DNA of 64,000 nt, taken from NCBI RefSeq assembly GCF_026930205.1, contig NZ_JANHOI010000001.1:124001-188000 (forward strand), given 5' to 3'. Both the position numbers and the translations under genes were made by a program. Position 1 is the stretch's first letter; each line of letters starts with the position of its first letter. The notes below the pieces were generated by a model. The model saw only the letters and a list, made by a program, of their open reading frames with translations, was not told the origin of the DNA and made no database searches. This stretch comes from Bartonella sp. 220B (GTDB lineage Bacteria; Pseudomonadota; Alphaproteobacteria; Rhizobiales; Rhizobiaceae). Positions 32,313 through 41,825 of the stretch are shown here, piece by piece.

Positions 32313-33311
32313 ATGCAACTTGATTGTGCACTTTATCAACATCCTAAACTTATTACTGTTTTTGGCGGATCTGGTTTTGTAGGTCGACACATCGTTGAGG
32401 CTCTAACCAAACGGGGTTATCGCGTTCGCATCGCTGTTCGTTGTCCACAAAAAGCTTATTATATGCTACAAATAGGAGAAGTAGGACAAACCCAAATGCT
32501 TAAAACTGATATCAAGCACCGTGCCTCTGTTGCACGGGCATTGCTTGGAGCAGAGGGTGCAGTATTTCTTCCTGGTAGTTTAGTACAAGCAAATCAGTCA
32601 AGCTTTCAAAAAACACAAATTGATGGCACACAAAATGTCTCTGAATTAACAGCTGAAGCTGGTATTCCACTTCTCTATATGTCAGCGCTTGTAGCCAATG
32701 AAAACGCTTCATTTCTTTATGCACGCGTTAAGTCTATGTGTGAGAAAATCGTTCAAAGCAAGCATCCGCAAGCAATTATTATGCGCCCCTCTGTTATCTT
32801 TGGACCAGAAGATTGTTTTTTCAATACCTTAGCAAATTTTTCCCGTTTTTTACCGATTATGCCTCTTTTTGGAGGGGGGCAAAGCAAATTGCAACCCGTA
32901 TATGTTGGTGACATTGCTGAATTTGTCGTGCGCGCTTTAGAAGGACAAGTTCTCTCTGGAAAAAGCTATGATCTTGGGGGACCTCAGATTGTTACATTCC
33001 AAAATACCCTTGAAAATGTACTAAAAATTGTTCATCGTAAGAAAACAATTCTCTCCATGCCTCTTTCTGCAGGTTTATTAATTGGGAGTGTTTTTGGAAC
33101 TATCGGAAAATTACCTCTCTTACCAACACTCCTTACAGCTCATCAAATACGCTTCCTGCAAGTGGATAACATTGTTTCTCAAGAAGCTATAGAAAATGGA
33201 TATACTTTAGAAGGAGCAGGAATTTCTCCTAAAACAATGACTGCTCTCTTGTCAAGTTATCTCTGGCGTTTTCGTCCACAAGGTCAATTCTCAAAAAATT
33301 TGCCAGCTTAG
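32313..33311 (+). CDS. NAD-dependent epimerase/dehydratase of the complex I NDUFA9 family
   Basis: A 332-residue atypical short-chain dehydrogenase. The dinucleotide-binding ITVFGGSGFVGRHIVEAL is near the N-terminus, and MRPSVIFGPEDCFFN lies mid-protein. It resembles the NDUFA9 accessory subunit of mitochondrial complex I, whose bacterial relatives occur widely in alphaproteobacteria. Its role here is inferred, not shown. The frame opens at a TTG at 32274, four bases past folC, but the ATG at 32313 puts the Rossmann motif at the usual distance. It probably belongs to the accD-folC transcript. Confidence 0.8.
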   Translation: MQLDCALYQHPKLITVFGGSGFVGRHIVEALTKRGYRVRIAVRCPQKAYYMLQIGEVGQTQMLKTDIKHRASVARALLGAEGAVFLPGSLVQANQSSFQKTQIDGTQNVSELTAEAGIPLLYMSALVANENASFLYARVKSMCEKIVQSKHPQAIIMRPSVIFGPEDCFFNTLANFSRFLPIMPLFGGGQSKLQPVYVGDIAEFVVRALEGQVLSGKSYDLGGPQIVTFQNTLENVLKIVHRKKTILSMPLSAGLLIGSVFGTIGKLPLLPTLLTAHQIRFLQVDNIVSQEAIENGYTLEGAGISPKTMTALLSSYLWRFRPQGQFSKNLPA

Positions 33312-33616
33312 CACATATTCTCGCAAGAATGAGTCAAACTCTTGATTTGTAGTGATTCATTTTTCCTCTCTTGAAATTAGAAGATTGAATAAAGTCCTAT
33401 TTCTCATTTTAATCTTTTGCATTCAAAATTCTAAAAAAATTATGAGTCCTTTCCTATTTTCTAGGAATACTATTATTTGGAATTTATGGAGATTAAAAAA
33501 AATTTTTCCACATAAAGAAGTCTTTCTATTGGCTTGCATTTTTTTTTAATTTCTCCTACCGTCTTTTTCAATTTCTCCTACCCTCTGGGGATAAATAATT
33601 TTAAAGGAATTAAAGA
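33312..33616. other. ahcY leader region with a CU-rich direct repeat
   Basis: About 305 bases with no supported gene. AATTTCTCCTACC occurs at 33548-33560 and again at 33570-33582. Both copies lie within 60 bases of the ahcY ribosome-binding site AAAGGAAT and contain the complementary TCCT. No known riboswitch fold for SAM or SAH was recognised. Confidence 0.5.
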
Positions 33617-35014
33617 ATGGCAACTTCAGATTATGTTGTCAAAGATATTGCGCTTGCTGCCTATGGGCGTAAAGAACTTGATATCGCCGAAACAGAAATG
33701 CCTGGTTTAATGGCTTGTCGTAAGGAATTTTTTTCCAGCCAACCTTTGCGTGGAGCACGTATTTCTGGTTCATTGCACATGACGATTCAAACAGCTGTTT
33801 TGATTGAAACGTTGAAAGCACTTGGCGCCGATATACGATGGAGTTCTAGCAATATTTTTTCTACACAAGACCACGCCGCGGCAGCTATTGCAGCCACGGG
33901 TATCCCTGTTTTCGCAGTTAAAGGCGAAACTCTTGAAGAATATTGGGCTTATATAGATGCCATTTTCCAATGGACTGACGGCAATCCTTCCAATCTTATC
34001 TTAGATGATGGAGCCGATGCTACAAACTATATTTTGATGGGATGCCTTGCAGAAGCAAACAAAGATATTCTCTCTCAGCCCGAAACAGAAGAAGAAGAAT
34101 TTTTTTTCAAACAAATTCAAAAACGTATGACTGTCACACCAGGATTTTTTACACGCCAACGCGCAGCAATCAAAGGTGTTAGTGAGGAAACGACAACAGG
34201 AGTACACCGTCTTCATCAATTACGAAAGCAAGGGCTTCTGCCTTTTCCTGCCATTAATGTCAATGATAGTGTCACAAAATCAAAATTTGATAATAAATAT
34301 GGATGTAGAGAATCATTAGTAGATGGTATCAGGCGCGCAACAGATGTAATGATCGCTGGGAAAATAGCTATTGTCTGTGGTTATGGCGATGTGGGTAAAG
34401 GTTCCGCAGCCGCTCTTTCAGGTGCTGGAGCACGCGTTAAAGTGACAGAAATTGACCCAATCTGCGCCCTTCAAGCAGCTATGGATGGCTATGAAGTTGT
34501 TCATTTAGATGATGCCGCATCCAGTGCTGATATTATTATCACAACAACAGGCAATAAAGATATTGTTCGTTTAGACCATATGCAGCAAGTGAAAGATATG
34601 TGTATCCTTGGAAATATTGGTCATTTTAATAATGAAATCCAAGTCTCCGCTCTTCGAAACTTGCCATGGACAAATATTAAACCGCAAGTTGATATGATTA
34701 CTTTTCCTGATGGAAAACGTATTATCTTGCTCTCTGAAGGGCGTTTGCTTAATCTTGGAAATGCAACAGGACATCCCTCTTTTGTCATGTCGGCATCATT
34801 TACCAACCAAGTTTTAGCGCAAATTGAACTCTTTAACCGTTGTGAACACTACAAAAATGAAGTCACTGTTTTACCTAAACACCTCGATGAGAAAGTTGCA
34901 CGCCTTCACCTTGAACGACTAGGAATAAAATTAACTGTTTTATCAGAAGAACAAGCAGCATATATTGGAGTTACACCACAAGGACCTTATAAACCAGATC
35001 ATTATCGTTACTAA
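33617..35014 (+). CDS. ahcY: Adenosylhomocysteinase
   Basis: A 465-residue S-adenosylhomocysteine hydrolase that splits SAH into adenosine and homocysteine, relieving product inhibition of methyltransferases. Visible motifs are [28 protein letters not shown], the substrate-site [12 protein letters not shown] and the NAD-binding [17 protein letters not shown] near residue 250. The C-terminus ends KPDHYRY as in all family members. The length fits the long bacterial form. AAAGGA precedes the ATG. In Rhizobiales it commonly lies next to the divL homologue, as here. Confidence 0.98.
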   Translation: MATSDYVVKDIALAAYGRKELDIAETEMPGLMACRKEFFSSQPLRGARISGSLHMTIQTAVLIETLKALGADIRWSSSNIFSTQDHAAAAIAATGIPVFAVKGETLEEYWAYIDAIFQWTDGNPSNLILDDGADATNYILMGCLAEANKDILSQPETEEEEFFFKQIQKRMTVTPGFFTRQRAAIKGVSEETTTGVHRLHQLRKQGLLPFPAINVNDSVTKSKFDNKYGCRESLVDGIRRATDVMIAGKIAIVCGYGDVGKGSAAALSGAGARVKVTEIDPICALQAAMDGYEVVHLDDAASSADIIITTTGNKDIVRLDHMQQVKDMCILGNIGHFNNEIQVSALRNLPWTNIKPQVDMITFPDGKRIILLSEGRLLNLGNATGHPSFVMSASFTNQVLAQIELFNRCEHYKNEVTVLPKHLDEKVARLHLERLGIKLTVLSEEQAAYIGVTPQGPYKPDHYRY

Positions 35015-35052
35015 AATGTTTCCTAGGGTTAAAAGAAAAAGGAAAAAGTGCC

Positions 35053-37518
35053 GTGCTCCGCTTTGGTGATTATACCCCCAAAGAAAAAGCTTACAAAATG
35101 ACTCGAATTTATACACATATTTTTTGCCTTTTTACCATTTTTTTCCCAGCAGACGTTGTTGCTCAGTCATTAGAAGCCCATTTACCCTTTGTGTTCACTT
35201 TACTAGAGGGTCCATGGCTTCTTCTAGCATTGTGTGGAGGAGTTTCTTGTGCTTCACTTCTCACCTGTATAGCAGTTACTATACGTGTGAAAAAAGCTTC
35301 ACAAAAGCCTTTACAGGCTCTTCAAGCAGATTTTTCTGAAAAACTTAAATATTATGAATGGCTCCTAGAAGAAACAAAGCAATTGCTTCTTATTTGGGAA
35401 AATCCAACGGTTTCTCCTCGTATGATTGGTAATATTCCCATATTACAAAAAACAGGAATTGTGCAGCAAGATTTTCAGCATTTTGAGCTTTGGCTTGAAG
35501 AAAATTCCTTGCGAGAACTTAACTATGCATTAACGCAATTGCGTTGTAAGTCTCATCCTTTTGAACTTTCCGTTACTACTAAAAACAATGTGCTGTTACA
35601 AGTGACAGGGGTCATCGCTGGAACAGTAGCTATTGCGCGTTTTCAAGACATCTCAACACAGCAGAGTGAAAATGCGCATTTGCAGAAAGATATCGCTAAA
35701 ATCCTTATAGAACTAAGAATGCAGCGCAATCTGCTTGATTGTATTCAAGAACCCGTATGGATACGAGATTGTGAAGGAAAAGTTTGTTTTGTTAATCGCG
35801 CCTTTAGAGAAATAACAGGTTTTCGAGAAGGCCATCATGAAGTAGATGATCTTTTCAAGGACACACCACACCACAAAACAGATGAAATAGAAACGATTTT
35901 TCAAGAGCATGTTCATACCGTCATTGATGGAGAACGGCACCGTTTTCATCTTACACGGCTTACAACAGCTGAAGGAATGGCCGCTTTTGCGCATGATGAC
36001 AGCGCATATGAAAATCTTGCTCATGAACTAAAACGTGTGTTGCAAAACCATTGTGAAACACTTGACCAAATCTCAACAGCTGTATCTATTTTTGATACCA
36101 ACCAAAAATTAAAATTCTGCAACCATGCTTTTAAAATTTTATGGCCTTTGGAGAGTTCTTTTTTAGAAAGTGAACCAAGCCATACATTGCTTCTTGAACG
36201 TTTGCGAGAAAAAGGACTCATTGCTGAACATCCCGATTGGCGTGCGTGGAAAGAAGAACTTTTTAAAGCCTACCGGCAAACTGAATCGAATCAACAAATT
36301 TGGAATCTTCCAGATGGACGCACAGTACGCGTTATTTCTAGCCCTCACCCTCAAGGAGGTGTGACTTGGCTTTATGAAAATCTCACAGAAAAAATTGATC
36401 TCGAACGACGCTATAATACACTCATTAAAATACAAGGCGAAACACTTGATAAGCTTTCAGAAGGCGTGGTCGTTTTTGGCAGTGATGGGCGTCTTCGTTT
36501 ATCAAATCCAGCCTTATCAAAATTATGGTCTCTCCCGTATAATTTATTGGTAGAAGGTACCCATATTACACAATTACAAAGCCATTGTTCAACCTTAACC
36601 GTGGGGAAAGAATGGAACGAATTTACCAAATTTATTACAGGTTTTGATGAAAAACGCGATACATATTCAGGCCGTATGGACCTCATAAATGGAACGATTA
36701 TTGACTATACATTGGTCCCACTTCCCAATGGGCAAACAATGCTCACATTCGTTAATGTTACAGACAGTGTCCATGTCGCGCGTGCTCTTCAAGAAAAAAA
36801 TGAAGCCTTAGAAAGTGCTGATCGTTTGCGTAATGAATTTGTCCAACATGTTTCCTATGAATTACGTACACCTCTTACCAATATTATTGGATTTTCTGAT
36901 ATTTTACGTGATCAAATTTTTGGCTCTGTCAATGAACGCCAAACGCAATATCTCGGGTATATTCACTCAGAATCAGGTACTCTTTTGAATATTGTTAATG
37001 ATATTCTTGACCTTGCAACCCTTGATGCGGGTATCATGGAGCTTGACATACAATCGGTTAATATTGCTGATGCTATGGTGCAAGCAGTAGCACGCGTAGA
37101 AGAGCGTCTTAATGGACGTTATATTACGCTCTCACAACAAATTTCTCCTTCTTTAAATTTTATTTTTGCTGATGCAACGCGTTTACATCAAATCTTTGTT
37201 AATGTTCTTAGTAATGCTATTAATTTTGCAACAGAGGCAAGCACGATTGAATTTTGTGCAGATGAGCAAGATGATCACATTGTTTTCAGTGTCCACAATG
37301 AGGGATCTGATATTCCAGAAGATGTCCTTGAACGCGTTTTTAAACGTTTTTCTTCCCATTCACACCATGGTGGACGTGCAGGAGCAGGACTTGGTCTATC
37401 CCTTGTTAAAAGCTTCGTTGAGCTTCATGGTGGACATGTTGAAATTCTCACCGGAACAGGACAAGGAACAACGGTTAAATGTTTTTTCCCAATTTCCAAA
37501 GGAGATAAAGTTTTTTAA
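35053..37518 (+). CDS. divL: DivL-like PAS-domain pseudo-histidine kinase with tyrosine at the phospho-acceptor site
   Basis: An 821-residue membrane-attached sensor kinase. Two hydrophobic segments near residues 18-35 and 45-75 are followed by PAS-like regions and a DHp/HATPase module. The H-box reads VSYELRTPLTNIIGFSD, with Tyr at about residue 602 where ordinary kinases have His. This is the hallmark of Caulobacter DivL, the regulator of the CckA-CtrA cell-cycle pathway. The ATPase domain keeps the N-box (IFVNVLSNAINFA) and the G2-like AGAGLGLSLVKSF. The start is GTG at 35053 with AAGGA upstream; ATG at 35098 is an alternative. It lies between ahcY and tsaE, the usual rhizobial place. Confidence 0.88.
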   Translation: MLRFGDYTPKEKAYKMTRIYTHIFCLFTIFFPADVVAQSLEAHLPFVFTLLEGPWLLLALCGGVSCASLLTCIAVTIRVKKASQKPLQALQADFSEKLKYYEWLLEETKQLLLIWENPTVSPRMIGNIPILQKTGIVQQDFQHFELWLEENSLRELNYALTQLRCKSHPFELSVTTKNNVLLQVTGVIAGTVAIARFQDISTQQSENAHLQKDIAKILIELRMQRNLLDCIQEPVWIRDCEGKVCFVNRAFREITGFREGHHEVDDLFKDTPHHKTDEIETIFQEHVHTVIDGERHRFHLTRLTTAEGMAAFAHDDSAYENLAHELKRVLQNHCETLDQISTAVSIFDTNQKLKFCNHAFKILWPLESSFLESEPSHTLLLERLREKGLIAEHPDWRAWKEELFKAYRQTESNQQIWNLPDGRTVRVISSPHPQGGVTWLYENLTEKIDLERRYNTLIKIQGETLDKLSEGVVVFGSDGRLRLSNPALSKLWSLPYNLLVEGTHITQLQSHCSTLTVGKEWNEFTKFITGFDEKRDTYSGRMDLINGTIIDYTLVPLPNGQTMLTFVNVTDSVHVARALQEKNEALESADRLRNEFVQHVSYELRTPLTNIIGFSDILRDQIFGSVNERQTQYLGYIHSESGTLLNIVNDILDLATLDAGIMELDIQSVNIADAMVQAVARVEERLNGRYITLSQQISPSLNFIFADATRLHQIFVNVLSNAINFATEASTIEFCADEQDDHIVFSVHNEGSDIPEDVLERVFKRFSSHSHHGGRAGAGLGLSLVKSFVELHGGHVEILTGTGQGTTVKCFFPISKGDKVF

Positions 37519-37567
37519 TCCCAGCGATCTTATTATAATTTTTTCATCTATTTCACGGAAATTTTCA

Positions 37568-38050
37568 ATGCATTTTAGTTTTTTTCTTGAGAATGAAGAA
37601 GCAACTCAAATTTTCGCGCACGATCTAGCCCTTGCTTTAAAACCTGGTGATCTTGTCACACTACAAGGTGATCTTGGAACAGGAAAATCAACCATCGCAC
37701 GTAAAATTATCCACACACTTGCTAACGACGATACTTTAGATGTTCCAAGCCCTACCTTCACACTTGCTCAAAGCTATCAACTTCCACAATTTGAAATTAT
37801 CCATGCTGATCTTTATCGCCTTTCCATGGCAGAAGAAATTGACGAATTAGGACTTCAAGAAGCGCGTAAGCAAAATATTTTACTCGTCGAATGGCCAGAA
37901 AAAGGTGAAGATCTTTTAGGACCAGCTACTTTTGCTCTCACTTTACAATATAAGGATCATGGGCGTCATGTGACACTTACATCAGCACAACATTCTACTG
38001 AGCGCCTACAGCGATCTTTTGCAAATTCGCGCATTTTTAAAAATTTATAA
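37568..38050 (+). CDS. tsaE: tRNA threonylcarbamoyladenosine synthesis ATPase TsaE, N-terminal half of a broken fusion
   Basis: A 160-residue P-loop protein required with TsaB and TsaD to make t6A37 in tRNA. Walker A is GDLGTGKST near residue 36. SPTFTLAQSY and HADLYRLS follow, then ELGLQEARKQNILLVEWPEKGED. The frame is open upstream to 37166, but that part overlaps divL in another frame; ATG at 37568 gives the family N-terminus. The tail RLQRSFANSRIFKNL extends past normal TsaE. It matches the linker of rhizobial proteins in which TsaE is fused to an aminoglycoside-phosphotransferase-like kinase. The stop at 38048 ends the protein at that junction. Confidence 0.92.
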   Translation: MHFSFFLENEEATQIFAHDLALALKPGDLVTLQGDLGTGKSTIARKIIHTLANDDTLDVPSPTFTLAQSYQLPQFEIIHADLYRLSMAEEIDELGLQEARKQNILLVEWPEKGEDLLGPATFALTLQYKDHGRHVTLTSAQHSTERLQRSFANSRIFKNL

Positions 38051-38582
38051 CCGCGGTCATGTTTATCGCCATTTTTTGGCTCATGATGCTTGTACATATA
38101 CTTAAAAGCTTCTCAATGATGAAAATCGTCATAAAGACTTCATTGATGTACAAATTATGCAAACAGATTCCTTTCCCATGCAACGATGACATAATCTTAC
38201 AAAAGGTATCCGTCAATTTGTAGGGATTAACCAGCTTATTTTAGACAATAGTTTTAGACAATGGATTTTCTGCCTTCTATATCTTTGTCAAAGATTGAGA
38301 AAAAAGTCTTATTGATTTTAGAAGATTTCTGGCGTGAAAGACTTGCTGATAAAATCGGTAAGCCTTTGAGAGAGCACTCTATTGCTTGTAGCGAATTGCT
38401 GGCTGTCTTTCACCAAAAACCTTGGCCTTCAAAAAAGCAATTTGCAAAATTTTTACTTCAAATTTCCTGCTATTATTGCCAAGCATTACAGTATATGTGG
38501 TTATCATTCATCCAATATTCCTTGGCTTATATATAAAGAAGGAATTGCCCGCATTGATTTTCTTGATTTTCAAGATAGTTAA
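38051..38582 (+). pseudogene. amgK: Decayed AmgK-type (aminoglycoside phosphotransferase family) sugar kinase
   Basis: Pieces of one kinase are spread over shifting frames directly after tsaE. They are YRHFLAHDA near 38065, GIRQFVGINQL near 38200 and LEDFWRERLADKIGKPLREH near 38318. IACSELLAVFHQKPWP and YHSSNIPWLIYKEGIARIDF near 38490 follow, then the metal-site-like LDFQDS and a stop at 38580. These match, in order, the family segments RRFLxGDAS, VRAFVAID, LLEDLG..., ELLAxLH, DYHSPNLLW and DFQDA. AmgK phosphorylates N-acetylmuramate in peptidoglycan recycling. Several frameshifts and stops make it non-functional. The usual downstream nucleotidyltransferase murU is absent; only about 120 bases separate the remnant from addB. 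Confidence 0.82.
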
Positions 38583-38702
38583 AAAAATCCACTGCACAAA
38601 TAGAGCTTTTTAGTTTTTCCCTGCATGAAAATTGTATACAGTAGAAATCATGCAAATAATTCATAAAATAGAATATTTTCCACATATCCCAAATGAGATT
38701 AC

Positions 38703-41700
38703 ATGACCTATAAACCACGTGTCTTTTCTATTTCTACGGGAACTCCTTTTCTACCGCATTTTGTTGATGCACTCCTTTCTGGTGCACTTATTGATAACTT
38801 TGCGCCAAATGGGGATATCCAAATGGCTCTTGCCGATACCCTCATTTATGTGCCAACACGTCGTGCTGCCCGCGCTTTACGTACAGCCTTTGTTGAAAGA
38901 AGCAATATAAAATCAAGCTTTTTGCCAACTATTCGTCCTTTGGGAGATCTGGACGAAGAAAATTTCCTTTTTGCAGAAAACCATACCAACACTCTCAATC
39001 CTCCCATTGGAGAAAGTGAACGTCTTCTGCTTTTAGCGCGCCTCATTCGCCCTTGGCGTGAAAACTTACCGGCCCATTTGCGTGCCATGTTTGGTACAGA
39101 AGAAGTGCTTATTCCTGCTCACACTGCCGATGCAATTTGGCTTGCTCAAGATTTAGCAAAGTTGATAGATGAAATTGAAACAGAAGCAGCAGATTGGTCA
39201 AAACTGAATGAAATTGTTCCTGATATGGTAGCCGAATGGTGGCAAATAACACTCGATTTTCTTACCATTGTTACACAAAACTGGCCACAAATTTTGACAG
39301 AAAGACAACGAAGCAATCCTGTTGAATGGCGTAATCAAACTCTCAAAATGCATGCAGAAACTTTACACCATACACAATCTCATAAACCTATCCTTGCAGC
39401 TGGTGTGTCAGGTTCTATTCCCGCAGTTTCTTATCTTTTAAAAGTCATTGCTTCTCTACCCAAAGGAGCTGTTGTTCTTCCGGGGCTTGATCTTCATATG
39501 GATGAAGAACAATGGGAGGCGTTAGGTACAACCAATAAAGAAAAGGCAATTTATCATTCTTTTGATCATACAGCGAATATTTTTAGCCATCCTCAATATC
39601 ATTTTAAAAAACTTCTCTCTTTCATGAAATGTCACCGCATTCATGTTCGTGAAATTGGTCAACAAAGTGCCATAAAGAAAAAACATACAGCGCTTTTATC
39701 AGAAGTATTCCGACCAGCTTCTACAACAGATAAGTGGGTACAGATTGTCCGTGATGATTATGAAAACCTTTGTGCAGATTGGTCATTCATTGAAGCTATC
39801 AACGAGCGCGAAGAAGCTCTTGCTATCGCTGTTGCTTTACGCAATGCCATTGAAAAACCTCAGAAAACCGCCGCTCTCATTACAAATGACCGTAATTTAG
39901 CGCGCCGTGTTGCCGCTGAATTACAGCGTTTTGGAATTGAAGCAAATGATTCAGGAGGAATACCACTTGCACAAACATTGCCTGCAACTCTGTTACGGCT
40001 TCTTTTAGAAAATGTGTTTCAACCTCATGATCCAATTGCTTTTCTTTCTCTTCTCAAACACCCACTCACAACACTTGAACAAAACCGTCATCGCTTACGC
40101 GAAATGGCAGAAAATTTTGAACTTTTTGTTCTGCGAGGAAACACGAGCCGTATCAATTTTTGCGAATGCAACCAATTTCTCGAAAAGTGGATAGAAACAC
40201 ATTTCCAAAATACTTCTGAAATCAATGCCCTTGATCAACAGAAATGCGAAGAAGCACAGCTCCTTTGTCATCTTTTGCGTCAAGCTATTGAACCCTTAGC
40301 ATCTCTCATGAAACAAGAGAAAGAATGCACGATCAATGAAGCTGCAATAGCAACAGTTGAGGTTTTTGAAAATTTTGGGCGCGATGAAAACAATTCTCTT
40401 GAACATCTTTATCAACATGAAGCAGGACAAGCTTTAGCAACTTTTTTGCGTGAATTGGTCAGCGATCAATCAGAATTAACATTTCCCCTTTGCGAATGGC
40501 CTGCCATATTTTCAGCTCTTATAGCACCCCGTTCTGTAACACCTTCCCCCGGAGGGCATCCACGTTTATTCATTTGGGGTACTTTGGAATCACGCTTGCA
40601 AACGGTTGATACGGTGGTTATCGGCGGACTTAATGAAGGATCATGGCCCATAGCAACCCGCAATGATGCTTTTTTATCGCGGCCAATGAAAATGATGTTA
40701 ACTCTTGAACCACCAGAACAGCGTATTGGTCTTTCCGCGCATGATTTTCAATGGGCTATGGGAATGAATAAAGTCGTGATGAGTCGAGCGATAAGGGTTA
40801 ATCATGCTCCTTCACTTCCTTCACGCTGGTTACAACGTTTAGAAACAGTGATAGGAAAACAGGTTTGGAAACAAATCCGTGCCCGAGGAGAAAATTTTCT
40901 CCATTGGGCAAAAATGCTCGATAGTACAAATATGATCGCTTGTGCAGAGCGCCCTTGCCCTGTACCACCTCTTAATATGCGTCCACGCCATTTTTCAGTC
41001 ACTGAAATAGCAACTTTGCGGTATGATCCTTATGCCATCTATGCAAAAAAAATCTTGCGCTTAAAACCGCTTAAAGCGCTTCTCTATCATCCTAGTGCTT
41101 CTGAGCGCGGAATGCTTTATCATGCTATTCTTGCTGCTTTTGGTACACAAATAAAGAATCTAAATGCCGCAAATGCATTGGATGCCCTGCTCACTCTTGG
41201 ACGACAAGAATTTGATAAGTTCAATTTACCTGCCGATGTTGAAACAATCTGGTGGACAAATTTTGAAAACCTTGCTCCTTTCATTCTTCAGTGGGAACAA
41301 AGTCTAGAGCCCCGAGAACGACATACTGAAGTCGCATCACAAAAAATACCGATAGGTACAACAGGTGTAACTCTTTCAGGACGCGCTGATCGTATTGATG
41401 TTTTGCCAGAAAAAATGGTGGAAATTCTTGATTTTAAAACCAGTACGCCTCCCTCCTCAAAACAAGTTCGTCATTTGTTATTTCCACAATTGGCACTGGA
41501 AGCAGCTTTGCTCATGCAAGGAGCCTTTACAGATTTTCAAAATCTTACCCCCTCAAATCTCTTTTACATTCCCCTCAATGGAAAAGGGGAAATCACTCCT
41601 AAATCAATTTTTTCAAAGAAAAGGGAAAAAGAGCACCAAAATGTCATTAGTCTCAGTGAAAAAGCATGGGAGCATCTTATCACATTAATGGAGTATTATA

Positions 41701-41825
41701 AAAATCCACAGCAAGGTTATCTTTCACACGCAGTCCCTTTCAAAAAAGACTATGAAGGTGATTATGACCATCTGGCACGCTTATGGGAATGGTCTCATGG
41801 TTTTCATAAAGGAAATCAATCATGA
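38703..41825 (+). CDS. addB: Double-strand break repair protein AddB
   Basis: A 1040-residue AddB of the alphaproteobacterial type, the partner of AddA in the helicase-nuclease that processes double-strand ends for RecA recombination. The inactivated helicase part has VYVPTRRAARALRTAF and VVIGGLNEGSWP. The C-terminal RecB-like nuclease has TLSGRADRIDVL and EILDFKTSTPPSSKQV near residues 880-920. Its length is normal. The stop overlaps addA by four bases (ATGA), giving coupled translation. Confidence 0.95.
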   Translation: MTYKPRVFSISTGTPFLPHFVDALLSGALIDNFAPNGDIQMALADTLIYVPTRRAARALRTAFVERSNIKSSFLPTIRPLGDLDEENFLFAENHTNTLNPPIGESERLLLLARLIRPWRENLPAHLRAMFGTEEVLIPAHTADAIWLAQDLAKLIDEIETEAADWSKLNEIVPDMVAEWWQITLDFLTIVTQNWPQILTERQRSNPVEWRNQTLKMHAETLHHTQSHKPILAAGVSGSIPAVSYLLKVIASLPKGAVVLPGLDLHMDEEQWEALGTTNKEKAIYHSFDHTANIFSHPQYHFKKLLSFMKCHRIHVREIGQQSAIKKKHTALLSEVFRPASTTDKWVQIVRDDYENLCADWSFIEAINEREEALAIAVALRNAIEKPQKTAALITNDRNLARRVAAELQRFGIEANDSGGIPLAQTLPATLLRLLLENVFQPHDPIAFLSLLKHPLTTLEQNRHRLREMAENFELFVLRGNTSRINFCECNQFLEKWIETHFQNTSEINALDQQKCEEAQLLCHLLRQAIEPLASLMKQEKECTINEAAIATVEVFENFGRDENNSLEHLYQHEAGQALATFLRELVSDQSELTFPLCEWPAIFSALIAPRSVTPSPGGHPRLFIWGTLESRLQTVDTVVIGGLNEGSWPIATRNDAFLSRPMKMMLTLEPPEQRIGLSAHDFQWAMGMNKVVMSRAIRVNHAPSLPSRWLQRLETVIGKQVWKQIRARGENFLHWAKMLDSTNMIACAERPCPVPPLNMRPRHFSVTEIATLRYDPYAIYAKKILRLKPLKALLYHPSASERGMLYHAILAAFGTQIKNLNAANALDALLTLGRQEFDKFNLPADVETIWWTNFENLAPFILQWEQSLEPRERHTEVASQKIPIGTTGVTLSGRADRIDVLPEKMVEILDFKTSTPPSSKQVRHLLFPQLALEAALLMQGAFTDFQNLTPSNLFYIPLNGKGEITPKSIFSKKREKEHQNVISLSEKAWEHLITLMEYYKNPQQGYLSHAVPFKKDYEGDYDHLARLWEWSHGFHKGNQS

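Noticed and set aside
37166-37567. Upstream extension of the tsaE frame by 134 codons
   Set aside because: It overlaps the 3' end of divL in another frame and has no similarity to TsaE; the ATG at 37568 gives the family N-terminus.
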